A stretch of 64,000 nt of DNA from Dyella_A sp050749815 (GTDB lineage: Bacteria > Pseudomonadota > Gammaproteobacteria > Xanthomonadales > Rhodanobacteraceae), in assembly GCF_050749815.1 (NCBI RefSeq), contig NZ_CP192735.1, forward strand, positions 186,001-250,000, in the 5' to 3' direction. Within the stretch, counting starts at the first letter, position 1, and each line of letters begins with the position of its first letter. Shown in pieces: positions 52,619-59,570 of the stretch. Under the pieces are notes generated by a model. The model was not told the origin of the DNA, did no database searches, and saw only the letters and a program-made list of their open reading frames with translations. Position numbers and translations under genes: made by a program.

Positions 52619-53554
52619 ATGGATCCAATGAAAGCAAAAGTCAGCCACCCGAAAGATCGAGACTTTTCATTCGCTCGAAAGCGCGGCGTGGTCTGGGTAT
52701 GCGACATTGCTGGCTCGTCGCGCTACCTCAACGACGATGCATCTGCGCAAGACCTAGAGGACTTCCTGCCGCGGCTATATAGGACGGCTGCAATCATGGT
52801 CGAAGCTGCAGGAGGCGAGTTTATAAAGTGGACCGGTGACGGCTTTCTTGCATGGTTTGAAGTTTCGCTCCACAGGGACTTGAAGAGGATTGCCTCGACC
52901 GTCTTTGAGGCGGCCTTCCACCTCACACTCTTTACTAATGTCACGCAACTTGGCGTTGCCACAGGGAAGAAGAAGTTCAAGCTGCGACACGGTGTGGCAT
53001 ACGAGAAGGATGCGCTGGTCACGACCATCAAGAGCGAAGATGGTGCGACATTGACCGACCTAATCGGGCGTGACGTGGTGTTCGCCTTTCGCCTATCGGG
53101 CATCGAAGCGGAATTTCCCAGCATCGTTACGCAAAAGGAACTCGCTGCTGCTCACAGGGAACACGCGCCCTCTCACATCAATTTTTCCGCTTGGCGCCCT
53201 AGTAAAGAAGATAGGCTCAAGTTCTTCAAGGGCGAGGCGCGAGGCTTATCGTCAATCTGTGTCACCGGCCGCCGCAAGCCGCGTTCAGTCTCGAAGCAAA
53301 CGGCTCTAAAGCGCTCTAAGAGTGCCATCGCCACCGCCGAGGGCCGGCAGCCAGCCAAGTATCCGTTTCACGAAGTATGGGATCGCTTCGATTCAGTCTT
53401 CCTCAGTGGCCCACATTGGTGCCGAGAGGTCATGGCAGAGTATCTACGCTTCATAAGCGAAGACCTTTTGGGCTCGCTGAAAGGCGTGGTTGCTGCTCTT
53501 GAAGATGTCGGTGCCGACGAACAGCCCCATAGGCGGATCGGTGGCGGCGGCTAA
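52619..53554 (+). CDS. Class III nucleotidyl cyclase homologue (cassette gene)
   Basis: 311 residues, GC far below the flanks. The class III cyclase fold is visible: VVWVCDIAGSSRYL with metal Asp29, GGEFIKWTGDGFLAWF with base-recognition-type Lys70 and metal Asp74, and DLIGRDVVFAFRL (about 148-159), matching the G-x-x-VN-x-A-x-R block, where Arg158 is kept but the usual Asn is Val154. A basic linker (about 217-245) and a short helical C-terminus follow. It has no HAMP, sensor or TM segment. It could make cAMP, cGMP or, as in Pycsar defence, a cyclic pyrimidine; the sequence alone cannot tell. No clear SD: the ATG abuts a core-like heptamer. The stop TAA lies inside the attC left box. Confidence 0.75.
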   Translation: MDPMKAKVSHPKDRDFSFARKRGVVWVCDIAGSSRYLNDDASAQDLEDFLPRLYRTAAIMVEAAGGEFIKWTGDGFLAWFEVSLHRDLKRIASTVFEAAFHLTLFTNVTQLGVATGKKKFKLRHGVAYEKDALVTTIKSEDGATLTDLIGRDVVFAFRLSGIEAEFPSIVTQKELAAAHREHAPSHINFSAWRPSKEDRLKFFKGEARGLSSICVTGRRKPRSVSKQTALKRSKSAIATAEGRQPAKYPFHEVWDRFDSVFLSGPHWCREVMAEYLRFISEDLLGSLKGVVAALEDVGADEQPHRRIGGGG

Positions 53555-53605
53555 CAATTCGTTCAAGGCGGACGGCTGCGCCGCCGCTAAACTCCAGCGT
53601 TAGAC
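53549..53605 (+). other. Integron attC site (clear)
   Basis: 57 bp from GGCTAAC (left outer box) to GTTAGAC (right outer box, 53599-53605), with inner AATTCGTTCAAGGCGGACGG and CCGCTAAACTCCAGC and a short hairpin centre. It closely resembles well-known attC sites such as that of aadA, which share the TAACAATTCGTTCAAG start and the CTTAACTC-AGCGTTAG end. It marks the end of the cyclase cassette. Confidence 0.85.
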
Positions 53606-53607
53606 CT

Positions 53608-53841
53608 ATGAGTTGGAAGAAGGCAGCCGACCCAGAACTTGTTCGCTACTTTGTAGGCGAGAACGTGTGGGGTAAGGAATGGTGTCGAGTTGAAGGCCTC
53701 GTCGCCCGACTTGTCGATGAGCATTGCGGCATTGAGCTAAAGCTCCCTGTATATGAGGCAGCGTTTGGCGGCGAGCTTAAGCGTTTCGCTGCAGGTGAGG
53801 TAAGTAGCGGTATCCACGTGTTCGCGCTACCGTCGCCCTAA
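53608..53841 (+). CDS. Small cassette protein, unknown
   Basis: 77 residues starting 2 bp after the attC core. MSWKKAADPELVRYFVGENVWG, then LVARLVDEHCGIELKLPVYEAAFGGELKRFAAG and a tail IHVFALPSP. No known domain. Its C-terminal 24 codons have a broken relative at the end of the next cassette (54278-54349). The stop codon falls in the next attC-like left box, typical of compact cassettes. Confidence 0.65.
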   Translation: MSWKKAADPELVRYFVGENVWGKEWCRVEGLVARLVDEHCGIELKLPVYEAAFGGELKRFAAGEVSSGIHVFALPSP

Positions 53842-53934
53842 CATCCGGATCGAGGGTTAATATGCCTGACCTACGCTATCCGCTTTTTCGCGGCAACTCT
53901 CCGGCTTCGCCGCCGCTTAAGCACAACATTGGAT
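53836..53934 (+). other. Degenerate attC-like site
   Basis: Starts with CCCTAAC and ends CCGCTTAAGCACAAC-ATTGGAT, which parallels the GGCTTAACTCAAGC-GTTAGAT end of standard attC sites, preceded by a CGGCTTCGCCGCCG hairpin. It is 99 bp long, within the attC size range. The right core starts with A instead of G. Confidence 0.55.
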
Positions 53935-53944
53935 CATTTGGATC

Positions 53945-54307
53945 ATGAGACAGGCAGTTGTCGGCTTCTTCGTGGCCATAGCGGTTCTGGGCGCAACATT
54001 GCTCTTTGCCGGAGGCACATCGAGGTTCCTCATTGTCCCAGCAGCATGCTTCCTATCAGCGCTTATCATGCCCACAGCACACGCATTGCTCGGTTATGTC
54101 AGTTGTTTCATCCTTGGTGGATTACTGCTTTTCGCTCAACACCTGTACGTAACATCACTGCCCTCCTACACAGGCAGCCCAGGCGAAGCCCTCGGTCTAG
54201 CATTTTTGGTCTTCTTCGCGCTGGGAATTGGTGTGGCTTCGATTATGATCTTGCTTTTCGGCTGGCATTTCGCAAGTGGGGAGGCCAAGTGCTTTGCAGC
54301 AGGGTAG
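53945..54307 (+). CDS. Small polytopic membrane protein (cassette gene, chimeric 3' end)
   Basis: 120 residues with four hydrophobic segments (AVVGFFVAIAVLGATLLFAGG; FLIVPAACFLSALIM; ALLGYVSCFILGGLLLFA; GLAFLVFFALGIGVASIMILLFG). No family recognised. The last nine residues (GEAKCFAAG) match the preceding cassette's GELKRFAAG, after which a TAG stops the frame while the homology continues. The gene therefore appears fused to the tail of a cassette-2 relative. Confidence 0.65.
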   Translation: MRQAVVGFFVAIAVLGATLLFAGGTSRFLIVPAACFLSALIMPTAHALLGYVSCFILGGLLLFAQHLYVTSLPSYTGSPGEALGLAFLVFFALGIGVASIMILLFGWHFASGEAKCFAAG

Positions 54308-54349
54308 GTAAGTGATGGCATTCATGTGTCCGCGCTCCCGTTGTTCTAA
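54278..54349 (+). pseudogene. Tail of a cassette-2 gene relative with a nonsense codon
   Basis: Reads GEAKCFAAG-stop-VSDGIHVSALPLF in one frame, against GELKRFAAGEVSSGIHVFALPSP in the gene ending at 53841. Nucleotide identity is about 70 % over 72 bp with no indel; a GAG codon has become TAG. It ends inside the next attC-like left box. Confidence 0.7.
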
Positions 54350-54435
54350 CCTCCCATTTGAGGCGTATGGCCACGTCGCCAGGCCCGACAATGATTCGAC
54401 GCCGCTTCGCGGCGCGGCTTAATAAAGCGCTAGTC
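54344..54435 (+). other. Degenerate attC-like site
   Basis: TTCTAAC (54344-54350) to GCTAGTC (54429-54435), 92 bp. The inner part CGACGCCGCTTCGCGGCGCGGCTTAA (two halves of one hairpin, 54398-54423) is nearly that of classical attC sites. The right core has C in place of T. ATG 54436 follows at once. Confidence 0.65.
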
Positions 54436-54816
54436 ATGATGAAAAACTTCGCGCTTGCCTTGATTTTCTCCGGGATTCTTGGAGCGGGTTGTGCTCGGGC
54501 TACTCAGGCCCCAGCCTGGGCGGTGGGATTCTGGGCGCAGGTCTTCGACGAGGAAGGTCGTCCGGGGGATGACACTTTGCAGTTTCGCGAGGACGGCACT
54601 TTCGTCGTTTACGGCTCAAAGTGCCAGCAATTCCCCGCTGGGGAGTTCCATCTGCATCAGGGCAACATCTACGCGACGTTCAAGACGCCGAAGGGATTGG
54701 TGGCGGCTGTATATGTTCCCTCCCAACAGCATCAGCGCCTGACCTTCACGTCACCTCGGACAGGCAACAACGCTGTTTATGCACCAGCGAAGGGTTGCGT
54801 GCCCGTTGGTGGCTAG
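54436..54816 (+). CDS. Predicted lipoprotein (cassette gene)
   Basis: 126 residues. Signal peptide with lipobox (LALIFSGILGAGC, Cys near 18). The mature part AVGFWAQVFDEEGRPGDDTLQFREDGTFVVYGSKCQQ looks like a small lipocalin-like or beta-rich domain (residues about 26-62), closing in a Cys-containing tail (KGCVPVGG). Unknown function. It starts directly at an attC-like core; a second ATG follows at 54439. A weak hairpin lies after it. Confidence 0.65.
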   Translation: MMKNFALALIFSGILGAGCARATQAPAWAVGFWAQVFDEEGRPGDDTLQFREDGTFVVYGSKCQQFPAGEFHLHQGNIYATFKTPKGLVAAVYVPSQQHQRLTFTSPRTGNNAVYAPAKGCVPVGG

Positions 54817-54830
54817 CAGTTCTGCAGTAG

Positions 54831-54852
54831 GCGTCCGGTCAACTCCGGACGC
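54831..54852 (+). terminator. Hairpin after the last cassette-like gene
   Basis: 8-bp stem GCGTCCGG/CCGGACGC with a 6-nt loop, then ATGACGCTTTTG. It may be a terminator or the core of a decayed attC. The rest of the gap up to 55018 shows no gene; the array's 3' edge is probably here. Confidence 0.4.
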
Positions 54853-55018
54853 ATGACGCTTTTGCTCGGGCGTTCGGGCCGCTGTAGATCGTCGTGCCTT
54901 TCTGCGGATGCGCGTGCTGCATGTCGATGCAGGCGGTTACAACGGAGGCGAGACCGCATTCCTTCGGCGACCAGTGCTCCCGAACAGGATTTTGCTTACA
55001 GGACCCCCAGCTACGCCC

Positions 55019-55468
55019 ATGCCCAGCCCCCACGTCCGCCAAGCCTTAGCCACCGACGCTGACGACATCGCTGCGTGCCTTTCCGCGCTCGGTTACGGCA
55101 CGTCGGCCAGCCTCGTCGCTGACCGACTTGCTTCATTCGTTGGCAGCACCATGGACGCCGTGTTCGTCGCTTCGAGCGAGGGCGGCACGCGGTTGATCGG
55201 CGTAATCAGCGTGCATCTTCTTCCGCTCTTTCATACACCGGGCTTGCTGGGTCGCATCACGTCGCTTGCGGTTCGTCCTGAGGCTCGTTGCGCGGGCGTG
55301 GGCAAGGCGCTTGTGACGGCAGCGGAGGGTTGGGCGTGGGCCGCGGGAGTGGTGCGGATGGAGGTCACGAGCGGTGATCATCGCGCTGAGGCCCATGCGT
55401 TCTACCGGGCAGTCGGGTATGCGCTGGACGAGCGTCGTTTCATCAAGCACGCGGCCAAGATGAGCTGA
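55019..55468 (+). CDS. GNAT-family N-acetyltransferase
   Basis: 149 residues. The GNAT acetyl-CoA motif is clear (ITSLAVRPEARCAGVGKALVTAAEGWAWA, residues about 77-105, with a V/A-G-V-G-K pyrophosphate loop), followed by AEAHAFYRAVGY. Substrate unknown; relatives include aminoglycoside and peptide acetyltransferases. Start chosen at ATG 55019, where the fold begins. GC is closer to the chromosome than in the cassette genes, and no attC is seen on its right, so it may not be a cassette. Confidence 0.82.
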   Translation: MPSPHVRQALATDADDIAACLSALGYGTSASLVADRLASFVGSTMDAVFVASSEGGTRLIGVISVHLLPLFHTPGLLGRITSLAVRPEARCAGVGKALVTAAEGWAWAAGVVRMEVTSGDHRAEAHAFYRAVGYALDERRFIKHAAKMS

Positions 55469-55513
55469 CCGGGGGCTCAAGCGGCTGGTGCCGCTCGCGC
55501 CACAGTCGCGTCC

Positions 55514-56455
55514 TCAGCGCGGCAGCATCCCGATCGTCTGCAGCCACGTCTCCACCAGCTGCGGCCATTGCCCGATCGGCAGCTTGGCCTTGCGCAGGCC
55601 GAAGGCGTGGCCGCCCTGGGCGTACAGGTGCATTTCGGTGGGGACGCCGGCTTTCTGCAGGGCTACGTAGTACGCCAGCGACTGCTGCACGCCATCGACG
55701 TGGTCATCTTCGGCCATCACCAGGAAGGTGGGTGGGGTGTCGGCGGTGGGGCGGATGTCCGGGCGCAGGCGCAGGTCGGTTTCGTCGCGGGTGGCGCGGT
55801 CGTCGTCTTCGTGCAGCCACAGGTGGCCGGGGTAGGCGGCAATGGCGAAGTCCGGCCGGCTGCTGAGCTGGTCGGCGGCGTCCACGGGTGTGTAGGTGCG
55901 CTGCTGGAAGTGCGTGCTGACGGCAGCGACCAGATGGCCGCCGGCGGAGAAGCCCATGACGCCCACCTTGTGCGGGTCGATATGCCACTGCGCCGCGTGC
56001 TGGCGCACCAGGCCGATGGTGCGTTGTGCATCCTGCAGCGCCGTCTGCACCTTCGGGTAGTAGCGGTGGTTGTCGACCCAGGTGGGGCCTGAGTTCGGCA
56101 CGCGGTATTTCAACAGTACGCAGGTGATGCCGCGCGCGGTCAGCCAGTCGCAGATTTCGGTGCCCTCCAGATCCATCGCCAGCATCTGGTAACCACCGCC
56201 GGGAAACACCACCACCGCTACGCCGGTGTTGCGACCCTTGGGCGGATAGCGCGTCATGGTCGGTTCGCTGACGTCGGTCACCTTGGCCCAGTCGCTGGCC
56301 ACGGCCTCGGCTTTGGGGTGGGGCAGTGCGTTGGGTACCGCGCCGGGCCAGATGCGCTCCTGCTTCAATCCCTGGCCAGGGTGCCAGACGCCGGCCTGCG
56401 TGCCGGCACTGCCCACTGCGAGCAGGCAGAAAAGAGCAGGGTGCCAGGGTTTCAT
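55514..56455 (-). CDS. Secreted alpha/beta-hydrolase (acetylesterase-like)
   Basis: 313 residues with a signal peptide (WHPALFCLLAVGSAGTQA). Oxyanion GGGY, nucleophile GFSAGGHL, acid AEDDHVD, and His in GGHAFGLRK make a full catalytic triad of the BD-FAE/acetyl-xylan esterase-like group. Probably a periplasmic or secreted carbohydrate esterase. Start ATG 56455. Its neighbours do not suggest a pathway. Confidence 0.87.
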   Translation of the reverse strand: MKPWHPALFCLLAVGSAGTQAGVWHPGQGLKQERIWPGAVPNALPHPKAEAVASDWAKVTDVSEPTMTRYPPKGRNTGVAVVVFPGGGYQMLAMDLEGTEICDWLTARGITCVLLKYRVPNSGPTWVDNHRYYPKVQTALQDAQRTIGLVRQHAAQWHIDPHKVGVMGFSAGGHLVAAVSTHFQQRTYTPVDAADQLSSRPDFAIAAYPGHLWLHEDDDRATRDETDLRLRPDIRPTADTPPTFLVMAEDDHVDGVQQSLAYYVALQKAGVPTEMHLYAQGGHAFGLRKAKLPIGQWPQLVETWLQTIGMLPR

Positions 56456-56650
56456 CGGGATCGCTCCGGTAGGGGAAGAACGCGCAGCGTACGCCGCAAA
56501 CATGGCGCGGCCCGGACCGGCGCGTGGCGGGGCACAGGAACCTCGCGATCGGCGCCCCGCTGCGGGCGCCTGAACACCGTCGCCCGCGCAGGCCTCACGT
56601 GAGCGCGCAGCACGCGCCACTGTCCACACCCGCTCAACAAACGGCTGCCT

Positions 56651-56914
56651 ATGCTCGCGTCCATGTCTGCGTCCTCTTCACGAACCACGGTGTCCGCCCG
56701 CGTGCATCAAGCCGCGCTCGCCGAACTGCGAGCGCTGAAAGTGGAGAACGCCTGCCTGCGTGACGAACTGCGCCGCCATGCCAGCGGCGCACTGCAGATC
56801 CGCGCCGCCCATCGCAATGCGCAGCACGACCTGGCGCCCGACAGCGAGCGCTGCATGGCCGGCCTGCGGGAAATGATCTTCACCCCACTGCTCGGCCGCT
56901 TCTTTCGCCGATAG
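56651..56914 (+). CDS. Small coiled-coil protein, hypothetical
   Basis: 87 residues. The middle forms an amphipathic helix (HQAALAELRALKVENACLRDELRRH); the C-terminus ends LLGRFFRR. No known domain. It lies 27 bp before ligD on the same strand and could be in its transcript. Start is uncertain (ATG 56651 or 56663). Confidence 0.45.
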   Translation: MLASMSASSSRTTVSARVHQAALAELRALKVENACLRDELRRHASGALQIRAAHRNAQHDLAPDSERCMAGLREMIFTPLLGRFFRR

Positions 56915-56941
56915 CGGCGGCGCACGCCCAGGAGGGTTTTC

Positions 56942-59551
56942 GTGAGTCTCCACGACTACCAGCGTAAGCGCGATTTCAGCCGTACGCGGGAGCCGGCGGC
57001 GAGCAGCCGCGGCGCGGCTGGGCAGCGCGCGATCTTCGTGGTGCAGTTGCACCACGCCAGCCGACGCCACTACGACTTTCGCCTGCAGGTAGGCGACGTG
57101 CTCCGGAGCTGGGCGGTGCCGAAGGGGCCGAGCTTCGATCCGCATGACAAGCGCCTTGCGGTGGAGGTGGAAGACCACCCGCTGGACTACGCGAATTTCG
57201 AAGGCGACATCGAGGCCGGCTACGGCAAAGGCCATGTGGACCGTTTCGATCACGGCGTGTGGTCATCGCCGGGTGACGTGGAGGCGCAGCTGCGCAAGGG
57301 GCACCTGCGCTTCGAGCTGTTCGGCGAGCGGCTCAAGGGCGCCTGGCACCTGGTGCGCAGCGGCCGCAAGGAGAAGCAGCCGGCGTGGTTCCTGATCAAG
57401 GCCGATGATGCCTTCGCCAGCGACGTGCAGGCCGACGACCTGCTCGACGCGCGCATGCGCGCAAGTACGCGCAAGGCCGCGAAGACGCCGGCGCAGAAAT
57501 CTGCCGCGGGCAAGTCGACGGCGCGGCGACGCGCCTCGCCGCACGTCCGTCCCGTGGCAACGCGCAAGCTGCTGGCGATGCTCAAGGCCACTGCGAACGC
57601 ACGGGCGTCGCGTGTGTCAGGCGAGTTCTTCAAGCCGGAGCTGGCGCGCCTGGGCGACACGCCGCCCGCCGGTGACCAGTGGCTGCATGAGGTGAAGTGG
57701 GACGGCTATCGGCTGCTGGCGACGGTGCACGATGGCACGGTGGCGCTGTGGTCGCGCAACGGCCTGTCGTGGAGCGAGCGAGTGCCGGAGATTGCGCAGG
57801 CCATTGCCGCGCTGGGGCTCGACTCGGCGCAGCTCGATGGCGAACTGATTGCGCTGGATGCCGACGGCCGCAGCGACTTCAACGCGCTGCAGAAGACCCT
57901 GGCCGGCGAGCTCAACGCGCCGCTGGTCTACATGCTGTTCGACTGCCCCGCGCTGCAGGGGTACGACCTCACCCGCTCGGCACTGGAGGATCGCAAGGCG
58001 TTGCTGGCCTTCGTCCTGCAGGGTCGCCCGGCGCCGCTGGCTTACAGCACGCACACGGTGGGACAGGGCGATGCCGCGTTTCGCATGGCCAACGAGCAGG
58101 CGCTGGAGGGCATCGTCTCCAAGCGCCGCGATGCGCCGTATCGCGGCGGCCGCGGCGACGACTGGCGCAAGACCAAGCGGCTGCAGAGCGAGGAGTTCGC
58201 GGTGCTGGGCTACACACCGCCCGGCGGCAGCCGCCACGGTTTCGGGTCGCTGCTGCTGGGCAAGCCCGATCCTTCCGCGGCCGGGCGCTGGGTCTACGCC
58301 GGGCGCGTGGGCACCGGCTTCGGCGACGCGGACCTGCGGCGGCTCAGCCGCAGCGTGGCCAAGGGCGGCGCCCCGCGTCCGCCGGTGGCCATCGAAGGCA
58401 TCGACCCGCTGCTGCGCGGGGCGCGCTGGGTGACGCCGCAGACCGTGGTGGAAGTCACCTTCCGCGGCCACGGCGGCAACGCGCTGCTGCGCCAGCCGAG
58501 CTTCAAGGGCCTGCGTACAGATAAATCGGTGGAGGACCTCACGGATGCCGATCGCCCGGCCACCGCCGCGCCATCCTCCCGTTCCTCGTCCCCATCCTCC
58601 CGTTCCTCGTCCCCATCCTCATCCCGCTCCCGGAAGTCCGCCATGTCCACACAAGCCGCCTCCGATACCGTGGAGATCACCCATCCCGACCGCCTGGTCT
58701 TCCCCGACGACGGGATCAGCAAGCAAGACGTGGCTGATTACTACCGCGCGGTGATGGACTGGTTCCTGCCCGGCGTGGTCGATCGGCCGACCTCGGTGGT
58801 GCGCTGCCCCGACGGTGTCGAGAAGGCGTGCTTCTTTCAGAAGCACGCGACGGCCGGATTGCGGCACGTAGGCACGGTGGCGCTGAAGGAGGAGGCCGGT
58901 GCCGCAGCGAACTACCTCGTGCCGCGCGACGCGCTGGCCGTGCTGGAGCTGGTGCAGTTCGGTGCGGTGGAGTTCCACCCCTGGGGTGCGAAGGCCGAGT
59001 CGCCGGACCTTGCCGACCGGCTGGTGTTCGATCTGGACCCCGGCCCGGACGTGGCGTGGGAGCGCGTGGTGGCGGGGGCGCGGCTGGTGCGCAAGCAACT
59101 GGAGCAGCTTGGGCTCGTTTCGTTCCTGCGCACGTCCGGCGGTAAAGGCCTGCACGTGGTGTTGCCGCTGAAGCCGGCCACGCCGTGGCCGGTGGTGAAG
59201 TCGTTCGCGCACGCGTTCGCCGATTCGCTGGCGCAGGCGCATCCCTTGGACTTCGTGGCGGTGGCCGCCAAGGCGCAGCGCAAGGGGCGGGTGTACCTGG
59301 ACTACCTGCGCAACACGCGCGGCGCGACCAGCGTGGCGTCGTACTCGTTGCGCAGCCGGGCCGGCGCGCCGGTGGCGGTGCCACTGCGCTGGAGCGAGCT
59401 GGGCAAGTTGCGCGGCGGCAACCACTACACCTTGCGCACGGTGCCGCGCCGGCTGGCCGGCTTGCGCAGCGATCCGTGGGAAGGCATCGACACCGTGCAG
59501 CAGGATCTGCAGCAGGTGCTCGATGCGCTCGGGGAAGCGTCCTCGGACTGA
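56942..59551 (+). CDS. ligD: Multifunctional DNA ligase D (NHEJ)
   Basis: 869 residues in the order 3'-phosphoesterase (about 1-170; HHASRRHYDFRLQ), ATP-dependent ligase (from about 230; nucleotidyl Lys252 in HEVKWDGYR) and primase/polymerase (about 575-869; DRLVFPDDGISKQDVADYY and DLDPG), as in Pseudomonas LigD. It processes and seals double-strand breaks together with Ku, encoded convergently 19 bp away. GTG start with AGGAGGG at ideal spacing. The ligase-polymerase linker contains a 21-bp tandem repeat encoding PSSRSSS. Confidence 0.96.
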   Translation: MSLHDYQRKRDFSRTREPAASSRGAAGQRAIFVVQLHHASRRHYDFRLQVGDVLRSWAVPKGPSFDPHDKRLAVEVEDHPLDYANFEGDIEAGYGKGHVDRFDHGVWSSPGDVEAQLRKGHLRFELFGERLKGAWHLVRSGRKEKQPAWFLIKADDAFASDVQADDLLDARMRASTRKAAKTPAQKSAAGKSTARRRASPHVRPVATRKLLAMLKATANARASRVSGEFFKPELARLGDTPPAGDQWLHEVKWDGYRLLATVHDGTVALWSRNGLSWSERVPEIAQAIAALGLDSAQLDGELIALDADGRSDFNALQKTLAGELNAPLVYMLFDCPALQGYDLTRSALEDRKALLAFVLQGRPAPLAYSTHTVGQGDAAFRMANEQALEGIVSKRRDAPYRGGRGDDWRKTKRLQSEEFAVLGYTPPGGSRHGFGSLLLGKPDPSAAGRWVYAGRVGTGFGDADLRRLSRSVAKGGAPRPPVAIEGIDPLLRGARWVTPQTVVEVTFRGHGGNALLRQPSFKGLRTDKSVEDLTDADRPATAAPSSRSSSPSSRSSSPSSSRSRKSAMSTQAASDTVEITHPDRLVFPDDGISKQDVADYYRAVMDWFLPGVVDRPTSVVRCPDGVEKACFFQKHATAGLRHVGTVALKEEAGAAANYLVPRDALAVLELVQFGAVEFHPWGAKAESPDLADRLVFDLDPGPDVAWERVVAGARLVRKQLEQLGLVSFLRTSGGKGLHVVLPLKPATPWPVVKSFAHAFADSLAQAHPLDFVAVAAKAQRKGRVYLDYLRNTRGATSVASYSLRSRAGAPVAVPLRWSELGKLRGGNHYTLRTVPRRLAGLRSDPWEGIDTVQQDLQQVLDALGEASSD
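58571..58626 (+). repeat. 21-bp in-frame tandem repeat in ligD linker
   Basis: Two identical 21-bp units (58571-58591, 58592-58612) plus a partial third. Each unit adds seven residues, PSSRSSS, to the linker between ligase and polymerase domains. Being a multiple of three, copy-number change would keep the frame. Confidence 0.85.
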
Positions 59552-59570
59552 CCGCTGGATTCGCGGCCAG

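Noticed and set aside
52195..52707. Minus-strand frame across the bacterioferritin start and the array boundary
   Set aside because: Overlaps two better supported genes, composition unlike coding sequence, no ribosome site.
54811..54878. A fourth attC from GGCTAGC to GTTCGGG after the lipoprotein gene
   Set aside because: Both outer boxes deviate, and the inner arms around the hairpin do not pair with each other. Kept only as a hairpin.
54908..55018. Upstream extension of the GNAT gene from ATG 54908
   Set aside because: The extra 37 residues do not belong to the GNAT fold, which begins at 55019.
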